64,000 nt of DNA from positions 20,798,364-20,862,363 of the forward strand of contig CM073322.1 in the NCBI GenBank assembly GCA_037043015.1. Reading direction: 5' to 3'. This document shows positions 1-11,051 of this stretch, piece after piece. The notes beneath the pieces are model-generated. The model worked only from the letters and a program-made list of their open reading frames with translations, was not told the DNA's origin and ran no database searches. This stretch comes from Bryum argenteum. Its lineage: Eukaryota > Streptophyta > Bryopsida > Bryales > Bryaceae. Made by a program: the position numbers and the translations under genes. Numbering within the stretch: the stretch's first letter is position 1; each line of letters begins with the position of its first letter.

Positions 1-183
1 GAATTGTGGTAGGTAGGTTGGGGTTGTACATAACCTTGTAGGAGGTTGCAAGCTCATCATTGATTGGATCATTCATGATGCCCAAGTTCAAAAAGTGCAC
101 TATTCATGATGCCCAAGTCCAAAAGATGTTGTGATCCAATTTTGGGCTGCCCCAATCCGTATAGCTAGACGTTTAAGGGTTAA
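1..183. mobile_element. Terminal part of a TTAACCC-type TIR element (cut by window edge)
   Basis: This stretch is the reverse complement, with few changes, of 48436-48620 further along the window. It ends at its right side with GACGTTTAAGGGTTAA, the same terminus as the other family members listed here. The other end lies outside the window. No coding potential is visible. Confidence 0.6.
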
Positions 184-1020
184 GATACTTGTTTGGAATA
201 AAATCTATAGTCGAACTGAACTATACCCTAAGTATATGCTACCGTTGGAGTGACTTTTGTTAAGTGACTAGTTTTATCTTCTAATAAGGAGTGTATCAAA
301 ATTTTCAAACCCAACTAAGTTCACGACAATGTCAAACTTCTACAAAATCACCATTGTTCGGAAAGGAAGAAAGTAGGATTGTTAAGAGAAGCATTTTTGT
401 ATTCTAAACCAAAACAAAGAAGAAAATCTCAATATTTTCAAAATGCAATTTTTTAAAACCAAAAAAATCAAAGGTATTTGTAACATGATACTTGATCATG
501 GACGGTGGGATGGACTCTTCTACGATTAAAGCCCATGATAAGAGTTCAAAGTACTTGACTTTTGGTTTAAAATTGTTGAAGTGATTGTGGCCATTACCCT
601 ACGTTGCTTAGTTGTGTGCGTTGTGTCAAGATGTTTACTAATATCTTTGACTAAGCAATGAAGGGTCTCTACTTATGGTAGGTCATTTGCCGTTGAGAAA
701 AGACCCTTTGCAACCTTCTTTTCACCATGTAACTTGTTTTTTGTCTTTCACCCTTTCACCAAGTGCCCACTTTTTAGTCCAAAATTACAAATATTCTTGT
801 AAATCTAAAATTAAAATGAGATGGATTTCAAATTTTTACCACATAATGTCCTTTCCATTGTTTACACATAGTAAAAACAATGGAAACTTCTCATTATCTC
901 TAATCGTTTGAAAGGTTGCCCAAATGTCATGAATCTCCAACTCGTTTTACAAAAGTCTAGGATTTAAATACAATAAATCAAGCAATGAACGTAAGTGTGA
1001 AGAATATTATGAAATACAAG
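184..1020. other. AT-rich intergenic sequence, nothing recognised
   Basis: No open frame here has coding character. I see no terminal repeats or RNA gene signatures. It is probably decayed repeat DNA. Confidence 0.4.
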
Positions 1021-3080
1021 CATACAAGAGAAGGGCCTACGCAGAAAAGTTCTATTTATACATGACCAAGGATTACATCATTATTACTCTAAGTCATTGT
1101 AATTCACTTATATAGATCCAAGATTCAAGATATTGTCAAACTAAAATTGCCAAGAGATGATGGAAACATGTGTTTGTCCTCGGTTTCTATAAATGCCATC
1201 ACCTCTCAAATGATACACTAATCACATTCTCCAGTAGGAGTCTTGTTCTCTAACAATGACATAAAACCATCTCTTTGTAAATGCACCACATGTTGAAGTG
1301 CAATCGTAAGTGGTTGGGCCTCCTTCAATGTTATATCGGAAATCAAAGTGGTAAGTTTGACCAAGTTTATCCCTCATCTTTGCCTATATCAATGAAACAA
1401 CAAATTTGGATCTAAAGGTTTTCTACAATCTCATTAAAGAAGGCAAGTGAGGCATTTCTAGCTTGAGCAGAAATTGTTGTATTTGAGTCTATTGCCAAAA
1501 GTGTGACTTTGAAGAATATGAATGATGTCATTGTAGGGGTTTTCATGTCCAAAGCAAAGACACTTCCATATTGAAATTTTATTTAGAAATATGCGCAATG
1601 TACACAAAAAAAACCTTGCACTACTAAATAATTTGAACATATACATTTGACCATGCTCAATTGCACCACTCCTATTGATTTCTAGTCAAGCAAACACAAT
1701 TGTGTGGAAGAATGAAAGCTACCTTGAGGCAAGACGCAATGTCTACTAGCAACACCAAGAGGTACAAAAACCTGCAAATATAATGCAATAACAATGGATC
1801 AGTAGAACTCATATGCAAAGACGCAAAGCACAAGACTTACTTCATAGCTATAACCCTCGACGTCCCAACCTATATACGGTATAGCCCAAAAAGACATTTC
1901 CAAAATAAGTGTCATGTATGTAATTGAAGTTATCTAGAAGTCAACCGTACAATCTTGTTGTAGACTTATTTTAGGTTTATCTTGTTGTAGACTTATTTTA
2001 GGTTTATCTTGTTGTAGACTTATTTTAGGTTTATTTTGGGTTTAGCAATTGCAAGTTTATAACGTATTAGTACTCAAAAAAGATTTCTAAATTTCAACAT
2101 TTTCACTTTGAGGTGGAATGGCTACCAATATACCTATTGCAATGAAAAAGCACCAACTAGAAAGATGTTCACCTTCATCTCAATGATACCTTTGCCTCAA
2201 AAAAAGTCATCAAAAAAACTCTTGTAATGGAGAAAATTGCCGCAAAATCTACCAAGGAAAAAAGTCCAAAACTAGACCCCTCCCACTAAAATGCATCTAA
2301 CAACATTACAGTCGCGAGTCTTCACAACTAATTAATTGTTTGTTTTCATAGGTTGGAGCTACACCAAGCCAATCAAAGCCCTTCTTATGAAAGAAGATGA
2401 CATTGCTGATGCAATCTGACAAACGGCTTATGGGTTGGGTATATAGCTTGAGGATACAAGCAAGTGATATCTTGTTCTTTTTCATGCACTCGGATGGTTG
2501 GATCAATTGCAATGCCAGTTAAAAATAAAAGCCCTCTTGTTTGGAAGTTTGACAAATTCATTTCATCAGCCCCAACACTTCTATAATGTCATCTTTTCAA
2601 AACAATCTTGCAAAGCTACTTAATTTTGAAGTGTTATGGAGATACTTTGGATTCAAAGCAAAAACCCTATTATCATTACAAGTTAACCATCCGCAGGGCA
2701 AATTTTTTCTTAAAACTACTCCAAACAAATTACATACTTGTAAATAGATTCATGTGATTAGATTGTCACAAAGATGTCTCAATAGCTTTCCCTGTGCACT
2801 TATGAATCAAGTGGCCCCGAGTCCCCGACCATGTTTAGGGGAGGTACAAGCACTCTGTCACAAAGTATTTTTATTGATCGTAGATCAAGATACGCAACCA
2901 CCCTCGTCAAAGAAGGAATGTACATCATGGAATTGAAATACAAAAGTGACAATTCCTACATCTTTTTCTTCATTCACTCAAACTATATGCATATTCTAAG
3001 ACATAGCCACATTCAAGGTCCAGGAGAGTCCATGTCTGTCCGTCTCATAAAAGAATGTACATAGCTACTCCACCCAACAC
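1021..3080. repeat. Decayed dispersed repeat, related to 62080-63420
   Basis: Several blocks match the region 62080-63420 in the same orientation. Examples are the stretch with 'attgccaaaagtg' at 1490-1510 against 62440-62460, and the 'tgaaagctaccttga' block at 1711-1726 against 62682-62697. The part at 1930-2310 also matches 45540-45900, inside a TTAACCC-type element. No reading frame is conserved between copies, so this is non-coding repeat debris. Confidence 0.5.
1952..2032. repeat. Three exact tandem copies of a 27-bp unit
   Basis: The 27-bp unit beginning atcttgttgtagac is repeated three times head to tail without a mismatch. It lies in a conserved block of the dispersed repeat, where other copies (around 45545 and 22705) have a single unit. 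The amplification is therefore local and recent. Confidence 0.85.
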
Positions 3081-3399
3081 AAAGCAAAATAACACTAATG
3101 AAATATACCAATATCTGATCACCACTAGGGTTGTCTTGTGCGACAAACTCGACACGACGTCGAAGACGACATGTTAGACAGACAAAGACCTTTGTTTGAG
3201 AATATATCATATTCCTAAAACATACTTAGAATATCCTAGAATATGCCCACATTCTTGGATATTCGAGCATATTTTATCCAAATTGTATAACGCACGAGAC
3301 ACCTGACTAACACGACAATTCAACAGACGTTGTCAAAAATGTGTCGAAGAAGACAACCCTGATCACCACAAACATCACTCTAGTTGCTTCCATCTGCAA

Positions 3400-3750
3400 T
3401 TGTAGAAAACAACAGCGTAGGAAAGATCGCATGAACGATAGGATCACTCCTCGGAATCTGAGGAGCTCGGAGCATCTGAAGACTCTTCAGAGTCGGAAGA
3501 TCCGGAGTCTCCCTTGTGCTGCATAGCAACACTCCAGAGCTCTCCTCCTTGACACGCTTGGATCGTCCGCCGGAAGACCCAGAAAGCGGACCCTGCTTCA
3601 CCACCCTGGCTTTCTTGCGTTTGCCACTCTTGGCCGAAGATGATGCTGTGTTGTCAGCAATTCCTCCTGCAGCCTCGTCGTTCGCTTCATATTACCACGC
3701 ACGGTCTCTGAGATCGACACCTCCACAGCAAAGCCCTGCATCAATCACTG
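3400..3750 (-). pseudogene. 3' end of an unrecognised nuclear-type protein gene
   Basis: Read on the minus strand, about 3700-3520 codes for a Ser/Gly/Lys-rich stretch with a basic cluster (GKRKKAR), typical of a nuclear localisation signal. A second open stretch at about 3514-3446 codes for an acidic serine tail (SDSEESSDAPSSSDSEE) ending in TGA. The two are in different frames and are joined plausibly by an AG acceptor near 3520. The region abuts the copia LTR, and other minus-strand exon-like pieces lie beyond the far LTR (36.2-37.5 kb), so all may belong to one gene broken by the retrotransposon. I do not recognise the family. Confidence 0.4.
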
Positions 3751-3945
3751 CGTTCCGGTTACATGAAATCGCTGGAACACTTTCCTCAAAGCGGCCGCGT
3801 ACACCGCGAAGAAAGTTGCTTACATGCCGAGGCACCGGTTCGGTTTTCTGGTTCGCAATTTGTGATCAATCAATACACATTTGGAAGCCCAGCAAGCTAA
3901 GGCCGTGCTCTCGATCACATGCATCACAAATGAGCGAGCAGAATA

Positions 3946-4247
3946 AGAGAAATAACTCGAAGTAAAACAGAGTAATGTGTACATACACACACACATATCA
4001 TCGGAAACAGAAGCTTGATGTATTTATAAAAGGCTTGCTAATACACTGTGCATGAATAGCACTCCCTGATCTTCTTGCTCATACAGTACACCTTCGATTA
4101 GCTGCTCCCATGCACTATCTACACCGGTGACTCGTAACAACAAAGACGAAACTAAACTACAGAGAAACAATGCTAAATGCAGCCATGGCAACGAGATGAA
4201 ACCCCAATCAACAGAGAAGAGTAACGAATGTTTCTATTCATCCAACA
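3946..4247 (-). repeat. 3' LTR of the copia element (302 bp)
   Basis: It is identical to 35733-36034 except for about three substitutions. In element orientation it begins TGTTGG, the usual start of a copia LTR. A purine-rich tract (AGTGGGAG) precedes it directly, in the place expected for the polypurine tract. The outer flanking pentamers GAATA (3941-3945) and GAACA (36035-36039) look like a 5-bp target duplication with one change. Confidence 0.9.
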
Positions 4248-4351
4248 CTCCCACTAAACATGAGTTACACAAAAACTGAAAAACTAAACTAAGTATAACA
4301 CTCAGACTCCCTTCCAAGTCGTTCACTTGTAAACTTCTCTTCCTGAGACGA

Positions 4352-6115
4352 TCAAAACCTAGTAGTCATCCCCATGAGACCCCGCAGCCTGCTGTTGGTA
4401 TCCCTCGGTACTCCTTTTGTTAAAAGGTCAGCAATTTGATGACGAGTGTGAACGTAACTGACTTCAACATCCTTCGCTTCAACACGCTCCCGCACATACA
4501 AGAATCGAATATCAACATGCTTTGTCCTTTTGTGATCGACAGGGTTTTTGATAAACCGTATTGTTGACTGATTGTCACAATGGATTGTAGTAGGCCCCTT
4601 CTGTGGAATTCCAATGCTGTTAAGCAAACGCTTCAACCAAACTACCTCACGACTGGCTTCATTCGCTGCAATCAACTCCGATTCTGTCGTAGATTGAGCC
4701 AAACACGGTTGTCTTCCTGAAACCCAAGCAATTGCACCGTGACCCATGATGAAAACATACCCTGTTCTTGACTTTCTGTCTTTGATATCATTTCCAAAAT
4801 CTGCATCGCTGTATCCAATAATCTTCAAGTCTTTTCTTGGATCACCATAGTAAAGTATCCCCAAATGAATTGTCCCCTTCAGATATCGAAAAATTCTTTT
4901 CACTGCCATCCAGTGAGATCTTCGAGGTCTTTTATTCCATCGTGCAGTATCACTTCTCGCAAAAAGAAATATTTGGCCTTGATATCACGCTTGCATACAT
5001 GAGAGATCCAACTGCGTTACTGTATGGCACAGTTACCTCAACGTCAAGATCATCTTCCCCGTCTTGCTCAACCAACAATTTCCTGGGTCTGCAGGTGTGG
5101 CTACCGGGTGGCAATCTGACATCCCAAACCTCTCGAGAATGTCGATTATATATCGTGACTGGTTGATAAAAATCCGGTCTCTTGAGTCACTCAATTTGAC
5201 CTGAAAACCCACATAGTAATCTATCTTCCCAGTCTTAACTTCGAATTCCTTCTCCAGATGGTATATGATCTTACTCAGCTCCATCTTGTCAACAGAGCAT
5301 GCCATACCATCATCCACATGTATTCCAACTATGGTTTTTGTATTTCCAGCTGTGTAGTAAACACACGCATCTGCTGAGCTCACCAGAAGATTGTACATTC
5401 GCAGAAACTGATCAAACTTCTTGTTCCATTTACGAGCAGCTTGCTTTAAACCATACAGGCTTTTCTTCAACTTATACACCGGATCACCTTCTTTCTCATA
5501 TCCTTCAGCTTGTTGCATGTAAATCTCTTCATCCAAATTTCTATTTAGAAAAGCTGTTGCTATATCAAACTGCATTATGTGCATTTTGTAAGCTGCTGCA
5601 ATTGCAAACATGCTTCTCACAGAATCATGCTTAATCACCGGTGCATATGTTTCCTCGTAGTCAATTCCTGCTTTCTGCGAATACCCCTTAGCCACCAGCC
5701 TTGCTTTGTATCTCTCTATTTCTCCATTTGGTTGATATTTTATCTTATACACCCACTCACACTTAACAACAGTTCTTCCCTTCGGTAATCTCACTACATC
5801 CCAAGTTCCATTCTTGATTAGTGATTCGAACTCTTGATCCATTGCCTTTTTCCATTTATCTGCATCGGGTAAATTCATCGCCTCAGTGTATGTCGTCGGT
5901 TCCTGTTTGATCCTTGTTTCATCGGTGCTTACACTATACGCTTGTGAATGAACAGTGTCTCCTTCAACGTCATCGTCTGTCAATTGTCCAGTCATCCCAT
6001 ATAACTCTGTTAGCATACGAAACTTTGGATTCAAAGGTTCACTCTGATTACTATCATCACAGGTAGGATTCGGCAGTTTAGAAAAATTCTCGTGGAGAAT
6101 AGTACCAGATTTCAT
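4352..6115 (-). pseudogene. Ty1-copia reverse transcriptase and RNase H (3' half of pol)
   Basis: This is the second half of a copia polyprotein. From 6115 down it shows the RVT_2 domain: first catalytic Asp in FDIATAFLN, and HVDD in place of the usual YVDD. RNase H follows from about 4909, with catalytic residues in GYSDADF, TTESE and HCDNQS. Around 4910-5035 the frame shifts twice, within the connection region that contains a SLMYASVISRP motif. The front half of the same polyprotein lies 26.7 kb away at 32844-34613. The gene is therefore broken both by the insertion at 6118 and by small indels. It lies directly upstream of the 3' LTR, as expected. Confidence 0.93.
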
Positions 6116-6207
6116 GGAAAGAATTTTTCATGAGGAGAAAATGAACGTAAACAGATATCAGACTCAATAGGTATGTATATTTCTCACCGTTATACAATTG
6201 CAATCAC

Positions 6208-9140
6208 TTTTGTAAATCCCTTCAAAATTTGTAATACATTCAAAGTTTTGCACATCTCTTCAAAGTTTTGTAGATCCTTTCAAAGTTTTGTGGATCCCTT
6301 CAAAGTTTTGTGGATCATACCTTCAAAGTTTTCTAAATCCCTTCAAAGTTTTCTAGATCCCTTCAAAGTTTAATAGATACCTTTAAACATATGTAGATCC
6401 CCTCAAAGTTTTGTAGATCTCTTCAAATTTTTCTATATACCTTCAAAGTATTGTAATCATACCTTTAAAGTTTTGTAGATCCCTTCAAAGTTTTGTGATC
6501 AAAGCTTCAAAGTTTTATAGATACTTTCAAAGTTTATAGATACCTTCAAAGTTTTGTATAGCCCTTCAAAGCTTTGTAGATCCCTTCAAAGTTTTGTAGA
6601 TACCTTCAAAGTTTTGTTAACATACCTTCAAAGTTTTGTAGATACCCTCAAAATTTTGTAGATTCCTTCAAACTTTTGTAGATCCCTTCAAAGTTTTGTA
6701 GATCCCTCCAAAGTTTTGTAGATCCCTTCAAAGTTTTGTAGATACCTTCAAAGTTTTGTAGACCCTTTCAAAGTTATGTGATACCTTCAAAGTTTTGTAG
6801 ATCTCTTCAAAGTTTTGTACATCCCTTCAAAGTTTCGTAGATCCCTTCAAAGTTTTGTAGATCCTTTCAAAGTTTTGTAGATTCCTTCAAACTTTTGTAG
6901 ATTCCCTCAAAGTTTTGTAAATCCCTTGAAAGTTTTGTACGTCCCTACAAGGTTTTGTAGATCCCTTCAAAGTTTTGTAGATCCCTTCAAAGTTTTGTAG
7001 ATACCTTCAAAGATTTGTAGATCCCTTCAAAGTTTTGTAATCATACCTTCAAAGTTGTGTAGATCCCTTGAAAGTTTCGTAGATTCCTTCATAGTTTAGT
7101 AGATCCCTTCACAGTTTTGTAGATCCCTTCAAGATTTTGTAGATCCCATAAAAGTTTTGTAGATCCCTTCAAAGTTTAGTAGATTCCATGAAAGTTTTGT
7201 AGATCCTTTCAAAGATTTGTAGATCTCTTGACAGTTTTGTAGATCTCTTCAAAGTATTGTGATCATACCTACAAAGTTTTGTAAATCCCTTCAAAGTTTT
7301 GTAGATCCCTTCAAAGTTTTGTAGATCCCTTCAAAGTTTTGTAAATACCTTTAAAGTTTTGTAGATCCCTTAAAAGTTTTGTAGATCCCTTCGAAGTTTT
7401 GTAGATTCCTTCAAAGTTTTGTAGATTCCTTCAAAGTTTTGTAGATCCCTCCAAAGTTTTGTAGATCCCTCCAAAGTTTTGTAGATCCCTCCAAAGTTTT
7501 GTAGATCCCTTCAAAGTTCTGTAGATTCTTTCAAAGTGTTGTAGATCCCTTCAAAAATTTGTAGATCCCTTCAAAGTTTTGTAGATACCTCCAAAGTTTT
7601 GTAGATCCCTTCAAAGTGTTGTAGATGCCTTCTAAAATTTGTAGATCCTTTCAAAGTTTTGTAGAAACCTTCGAAGTTTTGTAGATTCTTTCAATTTTTT
7701 GTAAATCCCTTCAAAATTTTGTAGATCCCTTCAAAGTTTTGTAATCATACCTTCAAAGTTGTGTAGATCCCTTGAAAGTTTTGTAGATCCCTTCAAAGTT
7801 TTGTAGATCCCATCAAAGTTTTGTAGATCCCTTCAAAGTTTTGTAGATCCCATCAAAGATTTGTAGATCTCTTGATAGTTGTGTACATCTCTTCAAAGTA
7901 ATGTAGATCCCTTCAAAGTTTTGTAGATCCCGTCAAAGTTTTCTAGACACCTTCAAAGTTTTGTGATCATACCTACAAAGTTTTGTAAATCCCTTCAAAG
8001 TTTTGTAGATCCCTTCAAAGTGTTGTAGATGCCTTCTAAACTTTGTAGATCCTTTCAAAGTTTTGTGGATACCTTCAAAGTTTTGTACATTCTTTCAATG
8101 TTTTGTAAATCCCTTCAAAGTTTTGTAGATTCCTTCAAAGTTTTGTAAATTCTTTCAAAATTTTGTAGATCCCTTCAAATTTTTCTAGATACCTTCAAAG
8201 TTTTGTCAACATACCTTCAAAATTTTGTAGATTCCTTCAAACTTTTGTAGATCCTTTCAAAGTTTTGTAGATACCTTCAAAGTTTTGTAGATACCTTCAA
8301 AGTTTTGTAGATCCCTTCAAAGTGTTGTAGATCCCTTCAAAAATTTGTAGATCTCTTCAAAGTTTTGTTGATACCTTCAAAGTCTTGTAGATCCCTTCAA
8401 AGTGTTGTAGATACCTTCAAAGTGTTGTAGATACCTTCAAAGTTTAGTAGATCCCTTGAAAGATTTGTAGATCCCTTCAAAGTTTTGTAAAGTCATTCAA
8501 AGTTTTGTAGATACCTTCAAAGTTTTGTGATCATACCTTTAAAGTTTTGTAGATCCCTTCAAACTTTTGTAGATTCCTTCAAAGTTTTGTAGATCCCTTC
8601 AATTTTTTGTAGATCCCTTCAAAGTTTTGTAGATACCATCCATATTTTGTAAATCTCTTGAAAGTTTTGTAGATCCCTTCAGAGTTTTGTGATAATACCT
8701 TCATAGTTTTGTAGATCCCATCAAAGTTTTGTAGATCCCTGCAAGGTTTTGTAGATACCTTCAAAATTTTGTATATCTCTTGAAAGTTTTGTAGATCCCT
8801 TCAAAGTTTTGTGATCATACCTTCATGGTTGTGTAGATCCCTTCAAAGTTTAGTAGATCCGTTCACAGTTTTGTAGATCCCTTTAAGGTGTTGTAGATCC
8901 CATCAAAGTTTTGTAGATCGCTTCAAAGTTTTGTAGATCCCCTCAAAGTTTTGTAAATCGCTTCAAAGATTTGTAGATACCTTCAAAGTTTTGTGATCGT
9001 ACCTTCAAAGTTTCGTAGATACTTTTATAGTTTTGTAGATCCCTTCAAAGCTTTGTGATCATAGCTTTAAAGTTTTGTGATACCTTTAAAGTTTTGTGAT
9101 ACCTTTAAAGTTTTGTGATACCTTTTAAGGTTTGTAATAG
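6208..9140. repeat. 2.9-kb minisatellite, 20-bp unit (about 145 copies)
   Basis: The unit CCCTTCAAAGTTTTGTAGAT is repeated almost without interruption. Single-base variants are common, and there are occasional longer units with gatcatacc in place of gatccc. The variants are scattered, not clustered, although runs of identical neighbours (e.g. three ccctccaaag units near 7440-7500) show local amplification. Short open frames on both strands simply read the repeat. It lies between the left end of the large DNA transposon and the surviving transposase exon, where the 5' part of the transposase gene would be expected. Confidence 0.97.
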
Positions 9141-10295
9141 GTTGTGAGCAATCTTGCACAAGGTTAGCATATAGTTTAGATATACCTTAAAAGGATTAAC
9201 CTACAAAGTCAAAATTGATGGGAATGGACCACAAAAGATATTTACGTATTTAATTTGAAATTTGTTTCACCGTTCCAATATACATGAAATTGGATTTCTT
9301 ACACGTTGGATGTAATTTGTTTTTTTATTTTCACAGGTTTAATTGACGAGTCACCTTTGTGGAGATTATACTATTTATATGGGTTTGATATTATTAATGA
9401 CCTCGTATTCGATGTTATGCATTGTCTTCCATTGAACATTTTCAAGAAGTTCATTGAAGACCTTTTAAAAAAAATTGGTGTTAGCTCTGCCCAGAAGACA
9501 ATCATTGAAGATGCATTGCATACCGTACGAACCTCTCGTTTGAAGTCCATGGCTCGAAGGTGGCCGACGAATCCAACAACGAGGCTCGGTCACTTCAAAG
9601 CGGAAGAGTACCAAGTATACATTCAATATTGTCTTCAACATACGATGGATTCTATGAATGCTGATTATGATTCCCCTTTTTTCCAATGCGGGTTGCTTCT
9701 TATATTACTAGCAAGACTATACTATTCTTACTCACGTGATAATGGATGGACCCAAGACATGATCAATTCAACTACAACCTTATTCCAAACATGGAGGCGC
9801 CTTTCTATGGGTTACGACGGACCCAATGCATCTATCTTGGAACATGTAGTTGGTTCAGGCCATTTAATGGACGATATCCGGAGGCATGGGCCAGCAGACG
9901 TTTATTGGTGCTACCAGTTCGAAAGAGAAGTGAGCACATACATGCAAATTGCCAAGAATACAAATTCTTATTTATATGATTTTACGTTTGCTACAAACAT
10001 TTGTCGTACCCTATTTACAGAAACTATGAATTTTGTTGATCTTGATCAAGATGGCATGTACCCTGAAGATCGAGCCTTAAGAAGATTACATTGCAATCTA
10101 TTCAAATCTAGGAATTGCCCACATGTGATTGCTCACACTACAAGTCAATGTTATGATTGGCATGAACAATGTGCAATTAGGGTAAATTCCCAAGAAATCG
10201 CGCTTAAAATATGGAAACGTGATATGCAACTTTTGTCAGAATCGTGCACTTGTAAAAAACTAATTTTACAGAAGGGCATTATAATCAGGGTTGTC

Positions 10296-10795
10296 AGGAC
10301 GACCGGACCAGGGGGCGACCGGTCGACCATGGTCCGGTCGTCCTCAGCCCCTAGGACCTGTCGGTGACATAACGGGTTTTTTATAATTTACCTAGGGTAA
10401 ATTACCGTCCGAACAATGGCCGACCGCACTTCGTCCCAAATGGCCGACCGCACCCCGTCCGACCGTTTGACCGGCCGACCGCACTTCCCGTCCGACTCTC
10501 CGACCGGCCGACCCGGTCGGTCCGGGACCGAGCGTTCGAGGCCGACCGGTGTCGCGGTCGGGCGAGGTCGGCCGCCGACGCCCCCCGAGACCGGCGAGGT
10601 CGGCCGCCCGACGACCGGGACGTGACGACCGGGTCGGTCGGGCCGACCGGGGGGTGACGACCGGCGAGTCGGCCGCCGACCATCATCCGCGACCGGGCGA
10701 GGTCGGCCGCCGATCATTAAGGCGACCGGCAAGGTCGGCCGCCGACCGCCGGCGGGCGACCGCCGAGGTCGGCCGGCTCAAGCCCGACCACTTGA
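10296..10795. repeat. GC-rich GACCG/CGGTC array, left end of hAT element
   Basis: This block of about 500 bp is built from short irregular repeats of CCGACC, GGTCGG and GCCGACC in both orientations. It contrasts sharply with the AT-rich surroundings. It lies between the terminal repeat and the TATA box of the transposase gene. Arrays of short motifs in this position are usually transposase-binding sites in hAT elements; that role is inferred. Confidence 0.85.
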
Positions 10796-10844
10796 ATTCA
10801 ACGGCAGAAATTCAAATTTCAACGGTCAAATTCAGGGTTGAAGG

Positions 10845-10851
10845 TATATAA
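10845..10851 (+). promoter_or_regulatory. TATA box of the hAT transposase gene
   Basis: TATATAA lies just inside the GC array. It is followed after about 25 bp by a leader (GGCCTCATTTCACTTCC) that resembles the leaders of the other three genes in the element. Confidence 0.65.
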
Positions 10852-11051
10852 GAGAAGAGACACAAGGCCTCATTTCACTTCCGAATTGTGAATGCGACCC
10901 AAAGTCTCTGAGCTGCATAACTTTATGTTATGTGTCCGTTGCTTGGTACGTATTGAGTTCGGAAGTGCAGAGTTCGTTTACGAACTTTTGACATTTTTTT
11001 CTACATATCTATTACCACGTTTGATCATTTTGAGGTGTCCTACCTATCAAA

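Noticed and set aside
8579-8764. Open frame encoding KxxxIYKTFEG-type repeats
   Set aside because: It is just a reading of the 20-bp minisatellite, where 60 bp equals three units and stays in frame.
6208-9140. CRISPR array
   Set aside because: The repeats are contiguous with no unique spacers, and the setting is plant nuclear DNA.
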